Positions 32,756-42,065 of a stretch of DNA of 64,000 bases are shown one piece after another; within the stretch, counting starts at the first letter, position 1; every line of letters begins with the position of its first letter. Made by a program: the position numbers and the translations under genes. Below the pieces are notes generated by a model. That model ran no database searches and was not told the origin of the DNA. It saw nothing but the letters and a program-made list of their open reading frames with translations. Source of the stretch: Verrucomicrobiota bacterium (lineage in GTDB: Bacteria > Verrucomicrobiota > Verrucomicrobiia > Verrucomicrobiales > DEV007); the NCBI GenBank assembly GCA_018970725.1, contig JAGWVU010000020.1, forward strand, positions 1 to 64,000, in the 5' to 3' direction.

Positions 32756-34236
32756 AGCATCTCCTCGCCCTCGACCAAGGGACCACCAGTTCCCGCGCCA
32801 TCGTTTTCGACGAAAACGGCACCCCCGTTTCCACGGCCCAACGCGAGCACCGCCAATTCTACCCCGCCGCCGGTTGGGTCGAACACGATCCGGCGGAAAT
32901 TTGGCGGAACCAACTCTCCGTGGCGGAAGAGGCTCTGGCGGGGGCCCGGCTCTCCGCCCGGGACATCAGCGGACTGGGCATCACCAACCAACGCGAGACC
33001 ACCATCGTCTGGGACCGGCGCACCGGGCGGCCCCTCTGCCCGGCCATCGTCTGGCAAGACCGGCGCACCGCGGATCATTGCGCTTCCCTGCGGGACGCGG
33101 GGCACGGCCCTCTCTTCACCCGGCGCACCGGGCTGCGGCTCGATCCCTATTTCAGCGGCACCAAAATCGCCTGGATCCTGGACAACATCCCGGAAGCCCG
33201 GGATCGCGCCGCCGGGGGCGGATTGCTTTTCGGCACGGTGGATTCCTGGTTGATCTGGAATCTGACCGGCGGCGCGGTCCACGCCACGGATGTCAGCAAC
33301 GCCTCCCGCACCCTGCTGCTCAACCTGCACACCAGTGGCTGGGACCCGGACTGCCTCGCCGCCCTCGGGATTCCCGGAAGCATGTTACCCAAGGTGGTGG
33401 ATAGCAGCGGCATCCTCGCGGAAGTGTCCGCCCCGGGCCCGTTGCAGGGCATTCCCATCGCGGGCATCGCCGGAGATCAGCAAGCCGCGCTTTTCGGCCA
33501 GGCCTGTTTCGAACCCGGCATGGCCAAGAACACTTACGGGACCGGCTGTTTCCTGCTCCTCCACACCGGCCGGGTCCCGGTCATCTCCCTGAACAACCTC
33601 CTGACCACCATCGCCTGGCGCATCGACGGACAAACGGAGTATGCCTTGGAAGGTTCCGTGTTCATGGGCGGAGCGGTGGTTCAATGGCTCCGCGACGAAT
33701 TGCGCATCATCCACAGCGCTCCGGAGTGCGATGACCTTGCCGCCTCGGTGGCAGACGCCGGCGGTCTCTATCTGGTCCCGGCTTTCGCCGGTCTCGGGGC
33801 TCCGCATTGGGACCCCGGAGCCCGCGGCCTCGCCTTCGGCATCACGCGCGGAACCAACCGGGCCCACTTCTGCCGCGCCGCCCTCGAAAGCATCGCCCTG
33901 CAATGTGACGACCTCATCGATTGCATGAGCAAGGACGCCGGCATCCCGCTCAAGGAATTGCGGGTGGACGGCGGCGCCGCCCGCAGCGATCTCCTCATGC
34001 AAATCCAGAGCGACCTTCTCGGGATCCCCGTGGTCCGGCCCCGCTCGTTGGAAATCACCGCGCTCGGAGCCGCCTGCCTCGCGGGCCTCGCCACCGGGGT
34101 GTGGCGGGACCGCAGCGCCATCGCCCGGATCGGCGGGGTCACCACCCGTTTTTGCCCCAGACCCCAGGCCACCTCCGCCTGGCGCGACGATTTTCGCGCC
34201 GGATGGCAACGGGCCGTCGCCCGGTCCCTGTCCTGA
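32752..34236 (+). CDS. glpK: Glycerol kinase
   Basis: GlpK phosphorylates glycerol to sn-glycerol 3-phosphate with ATP. The 494-residue FGGY-family protein has [54 protein letters not shown] and YGTGCFLL, all standard for glycerol kinase rather than a general sugar kinase. No glpF or glpD lies nearby. It is translationally coupled to the preceding LamG gene, an odd pairing, and the PSCyt gene follows 73 bp later. Confidence 0.95.
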   Translation: MKHLLALDQGTTSSRAIVFDENGTPVSTAQREHRQFYPAAGWVEHDPAEIWRNQLSVAEEALAGARLSARDISGLGITNQRETTIVWDRRTGRPLCPAIVWQDRRTADHCASLRDAGHGPLFTRRTGLRLDPYFSGTKIAWILDNIPEARDRAAGGGLLFGTVDSWLIWNLTGGAVHATDVSNASRTLLLNLHTSGWDPDCLAALGIPGSMLPKVVDSSGILAEVSAPGPLQGIPIAGIAGDQQAALFGQACFEPGMAKNTYGTGCFLLLHTGRVPVISLNNLLTTIAWRIDGQTEYALEGSVFMGGAVVQWLRDELRIIHSAPECDDLAASVADAGGLYLVPAFAGLGAPHWDPGARGLAFGITRGTNRAHFCRAALESIALQCDDLIDCMSKDAGIPLKELRVDGGAARSDLLMQIQSDLLGIPVVRPRSLEITALGAACLAGLATGVWRDRSAIARIGGVTTRFCPRPQATSAWRDDFRAGWQRAVARSLS

Positions 34237-34309
34237 CCCGGTTTTCCCTTCGGAAACCCGACTCCCTTGAAAGCCGCGCGCCCGGAGCAAGGTGGAAGTC
34301 TTTGGAGCC

Positions 34310-37096
34310 ATGCCCGTCCTCCAGTCCCTTCTCCCCTTCCTCTTGATCATCGGCACCGCCACCGCAGCGCCGAACGAAACGGGCATCGCCTTTTTCGAGA
34401 CCAAGATCCGTCCTTTGCTCGCCGGGCATTGCCTCGAATGCCACAGCACCGCCGGGAAAACGCGGGGAGGATTGAATCTCGACTCCCGCCAGGGCTGGGT
34501 CACCGGCGGGGATTCCGGTCCGGCCGTCATCCCGGGAGATCCCGACGCCAGCCTGCTGATCAAAGCGGTCCGGTATCACGATCTCACCCTGCAGATGCCC
34601 GAGGACGGCAAACTGCCGGAAGCGGAGATCACGGCCTTGGAGACCTGGGTCCGCCTCGGAGCCCCGGATCCCCGCACCACCACCGTTTCCGCCAAAAAGC
34701 AGACCGGCCTGAGCCTCGATGAAGGACGCAAGTTCTGGTCTTACGCCCCGCTCCGCCCCCCCGCCGCCCGCCCCGTCCAGAATCAGGCCTGGCCTTGGAC
34801 GGAGCTCGACCACCTGCTTCTCGGGGCCGCCGAAAAAGCCGGTTTCCTTCCGGCCCCGGATGCTCCGCCGGAAACCCTCGCCCGCCGCCTCCACCTCAAT
34901 CTCACCGGCCTGCCCCCGTCCCCAACAGAAATCGACCGGTTCGTCGCGGCCGCCCGTGAAGACCGCAAGACGGCCATCGCCACCTTGGTGGACGAACTCC
35001 TCGCCAGCCGTCACTTTGGTGAGCATTGGGCGCGGCTCTGGCTCGACATGGCCCGCTTCGCGGAGTCGAGCGGCGGGGGCCGCACCCTGCTTTTCAAAGA
35101 CGCCTGGCGCTACCGGGACTATGTCATCGAGTCGCTCAACGCCGACCGCCCCCTCGACCAATTCATCCGGGAACAAATCGCCGGGGACCTGCTCCCCGCG
35201 GCCGATCCCGCAGCGAGGCGCCGCCAAACCGTGGCCACCGCTTTCCTCGCCCTCGGTCCCACCAACTACGAGGAGCAGGACAAACAACAACTGCGGTTCG
35301 ATATCATCGATGAACAACTCGATACCATCGGCCGGGCCCTTCTCGGACAAACGCTCGGCTGTGCCCGGTGCCATGACCACAAATTCGATCCCATCCCGCA
35401 ACGCGACTACTACGCCCTCGCCGGGATTCTCGCCTCCACCCGGACTCTGTTCAATTACACCGACAACGTGGCCCGGTGGATTGACACCCCGCTTCCCTTG
35501 GACGGTCCCGCGGAGGCCGCGCTCCAGGCGCACCAGACCAAGGTCGAGGAACTCAAGCACCGGCTCCAAACCGCCAAGGCCGCACTCACCAAACGCACCC
35601 GACCCGTCTCCGTCGGCTCGCTCGCCGGGATCGTGATCGATGACCCGGAGGCGAAAGTCGTCGGCAACTGGCAGCACTCCACCTTTTCCCGCGGATACAT
35701 CGGCTCCGGTTATCTCCACGACGGCAACGAAGGCAAGGGAACCAAGACGATCACCTTCACCCCGTCGTTCCCCCAAATGGGCCGGTATGAGGCCCGGCTC
35801 GCCTATAACCACGCCGAGACCCGGGCCCGCCGGGTCCGGGTCACCGTCCTCCACGCCGACGGCGAGGAGACGGTCTTCGTCGACCAAACGGTGCCCCCGC
35901 CGATCGACGGCCGGTTCGTCTCCCTCGGCACCTACCGGTTCGAGAAGGACGGGGCCGGGTTCATCCTCATCGGCAACGCGGAAACCGATGGCGTCGTGAC
36001 CGTCGACGCCCTGCAACTCCTCCCGGAAGACGGTGCGGCACCTGCCCCGGAAAGCAATGCCGCCGACGCCTTGGTCCGCGCGCTGGAGGCCGAACTCAAG
36101 CAACTCGTGAAAACGGGACCGGTCCGGCCGGTCGCCATGTCCGTGCAGGATGCCCAGGATCCCTCCGGCACGCCGATCCGGATCCGCGGGATTGAAAAAA
36201 ACCGGGGGGAAACCATCCCGCGCGGTTTCCTCCAGGTCATCGACCATGGCCCGGCGAGGATTTCCGAAGCTGGAAGCGGGCGCCGTGAGCTGGCGGACTG
36301 GATCGCCGGCCGGGAGAATCCCCTCACCTCCCGCGTCCTGGTGAACCGCGTCTGGGCCCGTCTGTTTGGCTCCGGCATCGTCCCCACCGTGGATAATTTC
36401 GGCACCACCGGGGACAAGCCTTCGGACCCGGAACTGCTCGACCACCTTGCCCTCCGTTTTCTGGAGGATGGCTGGAGCCTCAAGCGGCTGGTCCGCGGGA
36501 TCGTGCTCTCCCGCGCCTGGCAAACCTCCGCCCAAGGCTCCACACCGCCCGAGTTCTTCGTCCGGGCGCAACGCCGTCGATTGGACGCCGAGCAGCTCCG
36601 CGATGCCATCCTCCTGACAGGCGGTCGCTTGCAGCTCGATTATCTCGGCCCGAACATTCAGGGAGCCGGCGGGATCGATGCCAACAACACCAGCGCCCAG
36701 AACGTCGAGTATGCCTATGTCTACGCGGATACCCGCCGCAGCGTCTACACCCCGGCCTTCCGCAACAACCGTCTGGAGATGTTCGCGGCGTTCGACTTCG
36801 CGGACATCAACGCCAGCATCGGCCGCCGTCATTCCAGCACCGTCGCTCCCCAAGCCCTCTTCCTGCTGAATCACCCCTTCGTCCTCGAACACGCCCGCGC
36901 CGCCGCGGAGTCCACCCGCGCCCTGGCCCCCCCGGAGCAACTCGATTCCGCCTTCCGCCGCACCCTGGGCCGACCGCCCCTGCCGCCGGAACGGGCCGCC
37001 TGTCAACGCTTCCTCGGCCCCTCCCCTTCCACGGAAGATTGGGCCCAGTTGCACCAGATGCTTTTCGCCAGCCTTGACTTCCGTTACGTGGATTGA
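34310..37096 (+). CDS. PSCyt1/DUF1549/DUF1553 protein with golvesin-like insert
   Basis: The 928-residue protein has a signal peptide (MPVLQSLLPFLLIIGTATAA) and an N-terminal PSCyt1 region with GHCLECHSTAG (Cys 41, 44, His 45). DUF1549 follows (about 160-365) with a second CxxCH in GCARCHDHKFDPIPQRDYY. A golvesin C-terminal-like beta domain occupies about 440-575 (VGNWQHSTFSRGYIGSGYLH). DUF1553 closes the protein (about 630-900). Such proteins are characteristic of Planctomycetes and Verrucomicrobia and are suspected to act in polysaccharide oxidation. ATG at 34310 with GGAG 5 bp upstream. The DUF1501 gene follows 18 bp later. Confidence 0.92.
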   Translation: MPVLQSLLPFLLIIGTATAAPNETGIAFFETKIRPLLAGHCLECHSTAGKTRGGLNLDSRQGWVTGGDSGPAVIPGDPDASLLIKAVRYHDLTLQMPEDGKLPEAEITALETWVRLGAPDPRTTTVSAKKQTGLSLDEGRKFWSYAPLRPPAARPVQNQAWPWTELDHLLLGAAEKAGFLPAPDAPPETLARRLHLNLTGLPPSPTEIDRFVAAAREDRKTAIATLVDELLASRHFGEHWARLWLDMARFAESSGGGRTLLFKDAWRYRDYVIESLNADRPLDQFIREQIAGDLLPAADPAARRRQTVATAFLALGPTNYEEQDKQQLRFDIIDEQLDTIGRALLGQTLGCARCHDHKFDPIPQRDYYALAGILASTRTLFNYTDNVARWIDTPLPLDGPAEAALQAHQTKVEELKHRLQTAKAALTKRTRPVSVGSLAGIVIDDPEAKVVGNWQHSTFSRGYIGSGYLHDGNEGKGTKTITFTPSFPQMGRYEARLAYNHAETRARRVRVTVLHADGEETVFVDQTVPPPIDGRFVSLGTYRFEKDGAGFILIGNAETDGVVTVDALQLLPEDGAAPAPESNAADALVRALEAELKQLVKTGPVRPVAMSVQDAQDPSGTPIRIRGIEKNRGETIPRGFLQVIDHGPARISEAGSGRRELADWIAGRENPLTSRVLVNRVWARLFGSGIVPTVDNFGTTGDKPSDPELLDHLALRFLEDGWSLKRLVRGIVLSRAWQTSAQGSTPPEFFVRAQRRRLDAEQLRDAILLTGGRLQLDYLGPNIQGAGGIDANNTSAQNVEYAYVYADTRRSVYTPAFRNNRLEMFAAFDFADINASIGRRHSSTVAPQALFLLNHPFVLEHARAAAESTRALAPPEQLDSAFRRTLGRPPLPPERAACQRFLGPSPSTEDWAQLHQMLFASLDFRYVD

Positions 37097-37114
37097 CGAC
37101 ACCCGCCCCCACCG

Positions 37115-38527
37115 ATGATGACCCATCCCAGCCGCCGTGACTCCCTCCGCACCCTCGCCTGCGGCTTCGGCTCCCTCGCCCTCCACGGCTTGGCCGCCCA
37201 AGCCCACGCCAAGTCCGGTCCTCCCGCGCCCCGGACTTCCCATCACCCCGCCCGAGCCAAGCGCATCATCTTCCTTTTCATGTCCGGCGGCGTCAGCCAT
37301 GTCGACTCGTTCGACCACAAGCCCCGCCTCACCCGGGAAAATGGCCAAATGCGCCAGTTCGGCGACTTGCGCAGCCTCGCCAAAACGGGCACCAGCCCGG
37401 AAATGCGCGTCATGAAACCGCTATGGGATTTCCGGCAGCATGGAGAGAGCGGTCTCTGGGCCTCCGATCTCTTCCCGGAAATGGCCAAACACGCCGATGA
37501 CCTCTGCGTCATCCGGTCCATGCATACCGAGGGCATCGCCCACGGCCCGGCCACCCTCTTCCTCCACACCGGCAGCACCAACTTCATCCGCCCTTCCATG
37601 GGCTCGTGGATCCATTACGGTCTGGGCAGCGAAAACGAGAATCTCCCGGGCTTCATCTCCCTCAGCCCCGCCCTCGGGAACGGCGGGCCGAGAAACTACG
37701 GCAACGCCTTCCTCCCCGCCGTCCACCAAGGCACCCCCATCGGCCGGGCCGGCATCCCGGCCCGGGAGTCGACCATCCGCAACCTCAAACCGCTCCGCCC
37801 CTCCGATCAGGCCCGGCGCCAGTTCGAACTGCTGCGCGAACTCAACCAAGCCCAAATCCAGACCAAACCGGGCGAGACCGAACTCGAGGCCGTCGCCGAA
37901 AGTTACGAACTGGCCTGGCGCATGCAAACCGCCGCCCCGGACGTCCTCGACCTCAGCGGCGAATCCCCCGCTACCCTCAGCCTCTACGGCATCGGCCAAG
38001 CGCCCACCGACAATTTCGGCCGCCAGTGCCTCCTCGCCCGCCGCCTCTGCGAAGCCGGCGTCCGCTTCATCCAGGTCAACTACGCCGACAACTCCAACAA
38101 CCCCGCCTGGGACCAGCACTCCAATCTCCCGAAACACGGAGACCACGCCAAGGCGGTCGACAAACCCGTCGCCGGGTTGCTCGAGGACCTCAAACAACGC
38201 GGCTTGCTCGACGATACCATCGTCTGGTGGGGCGGGGAATTCGGGCGCACCCCCTATGCCGAAAAAAATGGCACCGGGCGCGACCACAATCCCGCCGGCT
38301 TCACCATCTGGCTGGCCGGCGGTGGCTTCCAGCCCGGATTGGCCTACGGCGCGACCGACGACTACGGGCACCATGCCGTGGTCGACAAGGTCCACATGCA
38401 CGACCTCCACGCCACCCTCCTCCACGCCCTCGGTCTGGACCATGAACGCCTCACCTTCCGACACGCGGGGCGCGACTTCCGCCTGACGGATGTCTACGGC
38501 AAAGTGGTGCCGGATCTCTTCGCTTGA
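37115..38527 (+). CDS. DUF1501 protein, Tat-exported partner of the PSCyt protein
   Basis: The 470-residue protein has a twin-arginine-like signal (SRRDSLRTLACGFGSLALHG) and a sulfatase/alkaline-phosphatase-superfamily fold: IFLFMSGGVSHVDSFDHKP, WDQHSNLPKHGDHAKAVDKP, WGGEFGRTPY and GRDHNPAGFTIWLAGGG. DUF1501 genes almost always neighbour PSCyt/DUF1549 genes. The biochemical role is unknown. It starts 18 bp after the PSCyt gene at tandem ATG codons; the first is used. Confidence 0.92.
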   Translation: MMTHPSRRDSLRTLACGFGSLALHGLAAQAHAKSGPPAPRTSHHPARAKRIIFLFMSGGVSHVDSFDHKPRLTRENGQMRQFGDLRSLAKTGTSPEMRVMKPLWDFRQHGESGLWASDLFPEMAKHADDLCVIRSMHTEGIAHGPATLFLHTGSTNFIRPSMGSWIHYGLGSENENLPGFISLSPALGNGGPRNYGNAFLPAVHQGTPIGRAGIPARESTIRNLKPLRPSDQARRQFELLRELNQAQIQTKPGETELEAVAESYELAWRMQTAAPDVLDLSGESPATLSLYGIGQAPTDNFGRQCLLARRLCEAGVRFIQVNYADNSNNPAWDQHSNLPKHGDHAKAVDKPVAGLLEDLKQRGLLDDTIVWWGGEFGRTPYAEKNGTGRDHNPAGFTIWLAGGGFQPGLAYGATDDYGHHAVVDKVHMHDLHATLLHALGLDHERLTFRHAGRDFRLTDVYGKVVPDLFA

Positions 38528-38544
38528 GGCGGCCGGCCCTCCTC

Positions 38545-38573
38545 TTAAGTGTGATAATTTTAATATTTATGAT
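38545..38573 (+). promoter_or_regulatory. Predicted promoter in an AT-rich island
   Basis: TTAAGT (38545-38550) and TATGAT (38568-38573) lie 17 bp apart within an AT-rich stretch of about 35 bp. The -10 fits 5 of 6 consensus positions, the -35 only about half. It would give a leader of roughly 215 nt before the ATG at 38796. Confidence 0.45.
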
Positions 38574-38680
38574 TTTTGTTCTTGCGCTCCAGTTTTTCTG
38601 AAGCGATTGTCTTCTCAGCGGCGGATCTCATGGCCGCGAAGCTTTCCAGAAATTTCTCGTGTAGTGTGTGATCGTGTGTC

Positions 38681-38709
38681 CCGAAGGCCGGCCTGTCGCC
38701 GGCCTTCGG
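38681..38709. repeat. Perfect 12-bp stem hairpin in the leader of the YiiX-like gene
   Basis: CCGAAGGCCGGC (38681-38692) pairs exactly with GCCGGCCTTCGG (38698-38709) around a 5-base loop. No T-tract follows on either strand, so it is not a standard terminator. It lies 86 bp before the start codon and may be a leader structure or a dispersed repeat. Confidence 0.6.
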
Positions 38710-38795
38710 TGCGTCCGGGAGCCGCCCACCGGAAATCATTGACCAATCCACTGGAATCTAGGAAGGTGAGCCCGTCCTTTTCACCCTCCTCCACG

Positions 38796-40115
38796 ATGTC
38801 CCAAGATTCCCTCAAACGCCCCGCCGTGATCTACTCCGCCGCCGGAGTGGGCATCGCCGTGACCGCCTTTCTGCTGGGCCTGATGGTAGGCAAATATTCG
38901 GGCCCGGGATCGCCCCAGCTCCCCGAGGTCGATCCCAACCTATCGACGACCAAACTGCCCCCGGTCTGGCCCTTGCACTTCTGCAGCGTGAACGTGGAAC
39001 GCAACTACCCCACCGTTCAAGCGGTTCCCAACGCGGGGCACCTCAAGACGGTCGGCGGTTCCGTGGCCATCCTGCCGCACCCGGACAGCAACACGGCCCA
39101 GCTCCGCGTCATCCGGCTGCCGGCCTCGATGCACGCCAAACCGTCCGCCGCCCGGGCCCTTGCGGAGAGCGGTGCCATCCAGGATGGCGATGTCCTCGTG
39201 GTCTTCCGCAAGGAATGGTCCCGCGCCAACGCCTACGGCAATCTCCAGCTCGGCCAAGGTCACGCCGCGCTGGCCACCGTCTCCCTGGATGAGAAAGGCA
39301 AGATCGTCAAAACGGTGGAAAGCCCGTTGGATTACAGCAGCAACCTTGATCACCCGGGCCATTACGGAGGCCACAAGACCTTTCAAGTCATCCGCCCCAA
39401 CATGACCCCCAAACAGAAGGCGAACGTCGCCAAATGGGCCCGGCGCGTCCTTGAGAAGAACCAGGTCATGTTCCAGCCGGACTACGGAGCCCCCTACTTC
39501 GCCAGGGTCAAGGGCAAGGATGCCGCCTCCCTTTGCACCGATCTTGCGCTCCACACCCTTTACGGCGAGGGCGATCAGATCGGCACCTTCTGCTCCGAAC
39601 TGGTCTGGGCCCTGCTCGGCCTGCGCGACGTGGATCCGGATGATCTCCTCAAGGCCTATCCCAAAGGCGATGCCAAGGGCGGGCCCCGCCAGTATCTCGC
39701 CGGAAAAGTTCGCCCCATCTTCAACCCGCTCCCCGGTGCCTCCCGCAACCCGCTGGAAAATCCCGGCCTGATGCAGGGCCCGGATGTCGTCCTCCGCCGC
39801 ATCTTCCCGGACAACGCCAAACGCCACGACTTCCTCGTGAACATCGTCCTCGGACCCAAGAACGTGTCTCCGACGGAACTCGACGGCATCATGTCCACCG
39901 GACACCAGAAAACGGCGGTGGCCTTCCAACCCAAGATCGACCAGTTGCGCCAATGGTATGGCCAGCAGAACGAAAGCGCCGGCGCACTCCCCGCCGTCAA
40001 CGCTGGCATCAATCCGAATTACTCGCCCACCGCCTTCTCCGTCATCGCCAATTCCGATGCCAAGGGGCAGAACGGCAAACTGCTGTTCTACGTCGGCACG
40101 GTCACCTACGAGTGA
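38796..40115 (+). CDS. Membrane-anchored YiiX-like permuted papain-fold protein
   Basis: The 439-residue protein has an N-terminal membrane anchor (VIYSAAGVGIAVTAFLLGLM) and an outer domain with GQGHAALATV (candidate catalytic His) and TFCSELVW (candidate Cys). That His-before-Cys order and CSELV motif match the YiiX/YebB-like NlpC/P60 relatives, a circularly permuted papain fold with amidase or lipid-acyl activities. The domain is longer than usual. No partner is evident. ATG at 38796 is the only start next to a plausible anchor. Confidence 0.72.
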   Translation: MSQDSLKRPAVIYSAAGVGIAVTAFLLGLMVGKYSGPGSPQLPEVDPNLSTTKLPPVWPLHFCSVNVERNYPTVQAVPNAGHLKTVGGSVAILPHPDSNTAQLRVIRLPASMHAKPSAARALAESGAIQDGDVLVVFRKEWSRANAYGNLQLGQGHAALATVSLDEKGKIVKTVESPLDYSSNLDHPGHYGGHKTFQVIRPNMTPKQKANVAKWARRVLEKNQVMFQPDYGAPYFARVKGKDAASLCTDLALHTLYGEGDQIGTFCSELVWALLGLRDVDPDDLLKAYPKGDAKGGPRQYLAGKVRPIFNPLPGASRNPLENPGLMQGPDVVLRRIFPDNAKRHDFLVNIVLGPKNVSPTELDGIMSTGHQKTAVAFQPKIDQLRQWYGQQNESAGALPAVNAGINPNYSPTAFSVIANSDAKGQNGKLLFYVGTVTYE

Positions 40116-40128
40116 CCCGGACCGGGCG

Positions 40129-41058
40129 TCAGGAACGGATCCGTTCGATCCAGCTTTCAATCGCCCCGCGCCCGGGAATGGCGGCTTGCGCGCCGGGTTC
40201 AAGGGTGGCCAGAGCTCCGGCGGCGTTGGCGAAACACACCGCTTCCTCCAGATCCAGTCCTTCCGCCAGGGCCACGGAGAAGGCGCCCGCAAAGCTGTCC
40301 CCCGCGCCCACCGTATCCACGGGGACGACCACAGGCGGTCGTAGCGCGAGACGGACACCGCCCTCCGTATGCACCAAGGTGGCGGCCCGGCCCCGGGTGA
40401 TCACCAGGCTCGTCAGCCCCAGCGAACGCGCCAAATTGGCGGGCAGGGCTTCCAGATCCTCCGGGGAGCGCCCCAGCAACGCGGCCGCCTCGGTTTCATT
40501 CACGACGAGGTGATGACACCGGAGGCCACTCTCCGGGAAGCCACTGGTCCAGGGAGAGGGATTGAGCACCACCGTCTTTCCGGCCGCCATCGCCAGTTCG
40601 CTGGCGCGCCGCACCGCCGGCAGAGGGCACTCCAGCTGCATCAGGAGGACGTCCGCCCGCTCGATGGTTTCCCGGCATGCCTCCACCCAAGCCCCATCCA
40701 CCGCCTGGTTGGCGCCGCCCTCCACCACGATGGCGTTTTCTCCATGGTCATCCACAAAGATGACGGCGGATCCGGTGGGGAGGTCCGGCTCGATCCGCAC
40801 CGCCTCCAGCCCGATCCCCTCCGCTTCAAGGGCCTTCCGGTAACGGCCACCGGCTTCATCCGCACCCACGCAGCCGATCAGGTCCACCCGCGCACCGGCG
40901 CGGCGGGCGGCGACGGCTTGGTTGGCCCCTTTGCCTCCGAAACTCTCCATCACCCCCCGGCTGGCCAAGGTCTCCCCCGGGACCGGAATCCGCGGGACGC
41001 GATAGGTGCGGTCCACGTTCAAAGAGCCAAGGACCGCGATTCTGGACGGAGAATTCAT
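40129..41058 (-). CDS. rbsK: Ribokinase (PfkB family)
   Basis: The 309-residue protein phosphorylates ribose or a related sugar at C5. It shows VLGSLNVDRTYRVPRIPVPG, SFGGKGANQAVAARRAGARV, and the catalytic VDTVGAGDSFAGAF with the Asp base. It is the last gene of the rbsBACK operon and overlaps rbsC by 4 bp (ATGA). A promiscuous carbohydrate kinase of this family is possible, but the neighbourhood favours ribokinase. Confidence 0.92.
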   Translation of the reverse strand: MNSPSRIAVLGSLNVDRTYRVPRIPVPGETLASRGVMESFGGKGANQAVAARRAGARVDLIGCVGADEAGGRYRKALEAEGIGLEAVRIEPDLPTGSAVIFVDDHGENAIVVEGGANQAVDGAWVEACRETIERADVLLMQLECPLPAVRRASELAMAAGKTVVLNPSPWTSGFPESGLRCHHLVVNETEAAALLGRSPEDLEALPANLARSLGLTSLVITRGRAATLVHTEGGVRLALRPPVVVPVDTVGAGDSFAGAFSVALAEGLDLEEAVCFANAAGALATLEPGAQAAIPGRGAIESWIERIRS

Positions 41059-42041
41059 GGACGGGGTGGGGTTCGGCTGAAAAAACGGTTCTGCAACCTG
41101 GGCAGGAGGTTCATGCGCAGGGCGTCCAGGGAGACGGCGATGATGATGACCACACCCGTGATCATGTGCTTGGCGAACTCCCTCGCCCCGGTTTGCGCCA
41201 ACCCCGCATCCAAGGTCAGGATGATGAGCACGCCGATGAAGCTGTTGATCACGGAACCGCGCCCGCCCATCAGGCTGGTTCCGCCGATCACCACCGCGGC
41301 GATGGCGGACAGCTCCAGCCCGGCACCGGCGTCCGCATTCACCGCCCCCAGGCGGGCCGCGAAAAACACCGCCGCGACGCCGCTGAGGAGACCGGACAGG
41401 GTAAACACCACGATCTTTTTGCGGGCGGTGGCCACTCCCGCGAGTCGGACGGCGTTTTCATTCGTCCCGATGGCCACGAGATGGCGGCCCAACACCGTGT
41501 TCGTAAGCACGAACTGGGTCGCTCCCACCATCACCACCGCCACGGCGAAGGAGACCGGCACCCCGAGCACCGGTTGGATGAACGGCTCCAGCCGCAGCCC
41601 CACGGACACGGTCTCCGAGTCCGTCACCAGCATGGCCAGACCAAAGGCCATCTTCATCGTGCCCAGGGTGACGATGAAGGAGGGCACCCGCAGCAGCACG
41701 GAGACCGCCCCGTTGCACAAGCCGGCCAGACCACCGGCGGCCACACCCGCCAGGACGGCCGCGGCCAGCGGCCACTTCCAGTGGGCCAGCGCCACGCAGA
41801 GGACGGTCCCGGCCAAGGCCAGCACCGAACCCACGGATAGGTCGATCCCCGCGATGATGAGGACCAGCGTCATCCCACAAGCCATGATCGCCAGCGGAGG
41901 CACCTGCCCCGCGATCGTGCTCAAGGTTCTCGGCGTGAGAAAGTTCTCGCTCATCGCTCCGAACGCCAGCACCACGATCAGCCAGATGACAAACATCGGT
42001 GCGTAGTCGGCGGCAAGGCGTTTCCAGCGGTCCGGGCTCAT
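41055..42041 (-). CDS. rbsC: Sugar ABC transporter permease, RbsC family
   Basis: The 328-residue protein is a BPD_transp_2 permease with about 8-10 membrane segments and the family motifs GIDLSVGSVLALAG and GGTSLMGGRGSVINSFIGVLI. It forms the inner-membrane channel for the sugar delivered by RbsB. It overlaps rbsK by 4 bp and follows rbsA by 24 bp. Confidence 0.93.
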   Translation of the reverse strand: MSPDRWKRLAADYAPMFVIWLIVVLAFGAMSENFLTPRTLSTIAGQVPPLAIMACGMTLVLIIAGIDLSVGSVLALAGTVLCVALAHWKWPLAAAVLAGVAAGGLAGLCNGAVSVLLRVPSFIVTLGTMKMAFGLAMLVTDSETVSVGLRLEPFIQPVLGVPVSFAVAVVMVGATQFVLTNTVLGRHLVAIGTNENAVRLAGVATARKKIVVFTLSGLLSGVAAVFFAARLGAVNADAGAGLELSAIAAVVIGGTSLMGGRGSVINSFIGVLIILTLDAGLAQTGAREFAKHMITGVVIIIAVSLDALRMNLLPRLQNRFFSRTPPRP

Positions 42042-42065
42042 TCGATTCTCCTCATGCGTTCTCCC

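Noticed and set aside
34237-34275. Terminator after glpK
   Set aside because: The GGTTTTCC/GGAAACC pairing near 34241-34258 is imperfect and has no T-run, so read-through into the PSCyt gene is possible.
34139-37348. Minus-strand open frame of 1069 codons opposite the PSCyt gene
   Set aside because: High GC at third positions of the true gene leaves the antisense frame open. The product has no recognisable domain, while the plus frame has PSCyt1, DUF1549 and DUF1553 motifs.
38681-38709. Rho-independent terminator of the DUF1501 gene
   Set aside because: The stem is strong but no T-tract follows on either strand, and it lies over 150 bp after the stop codon.
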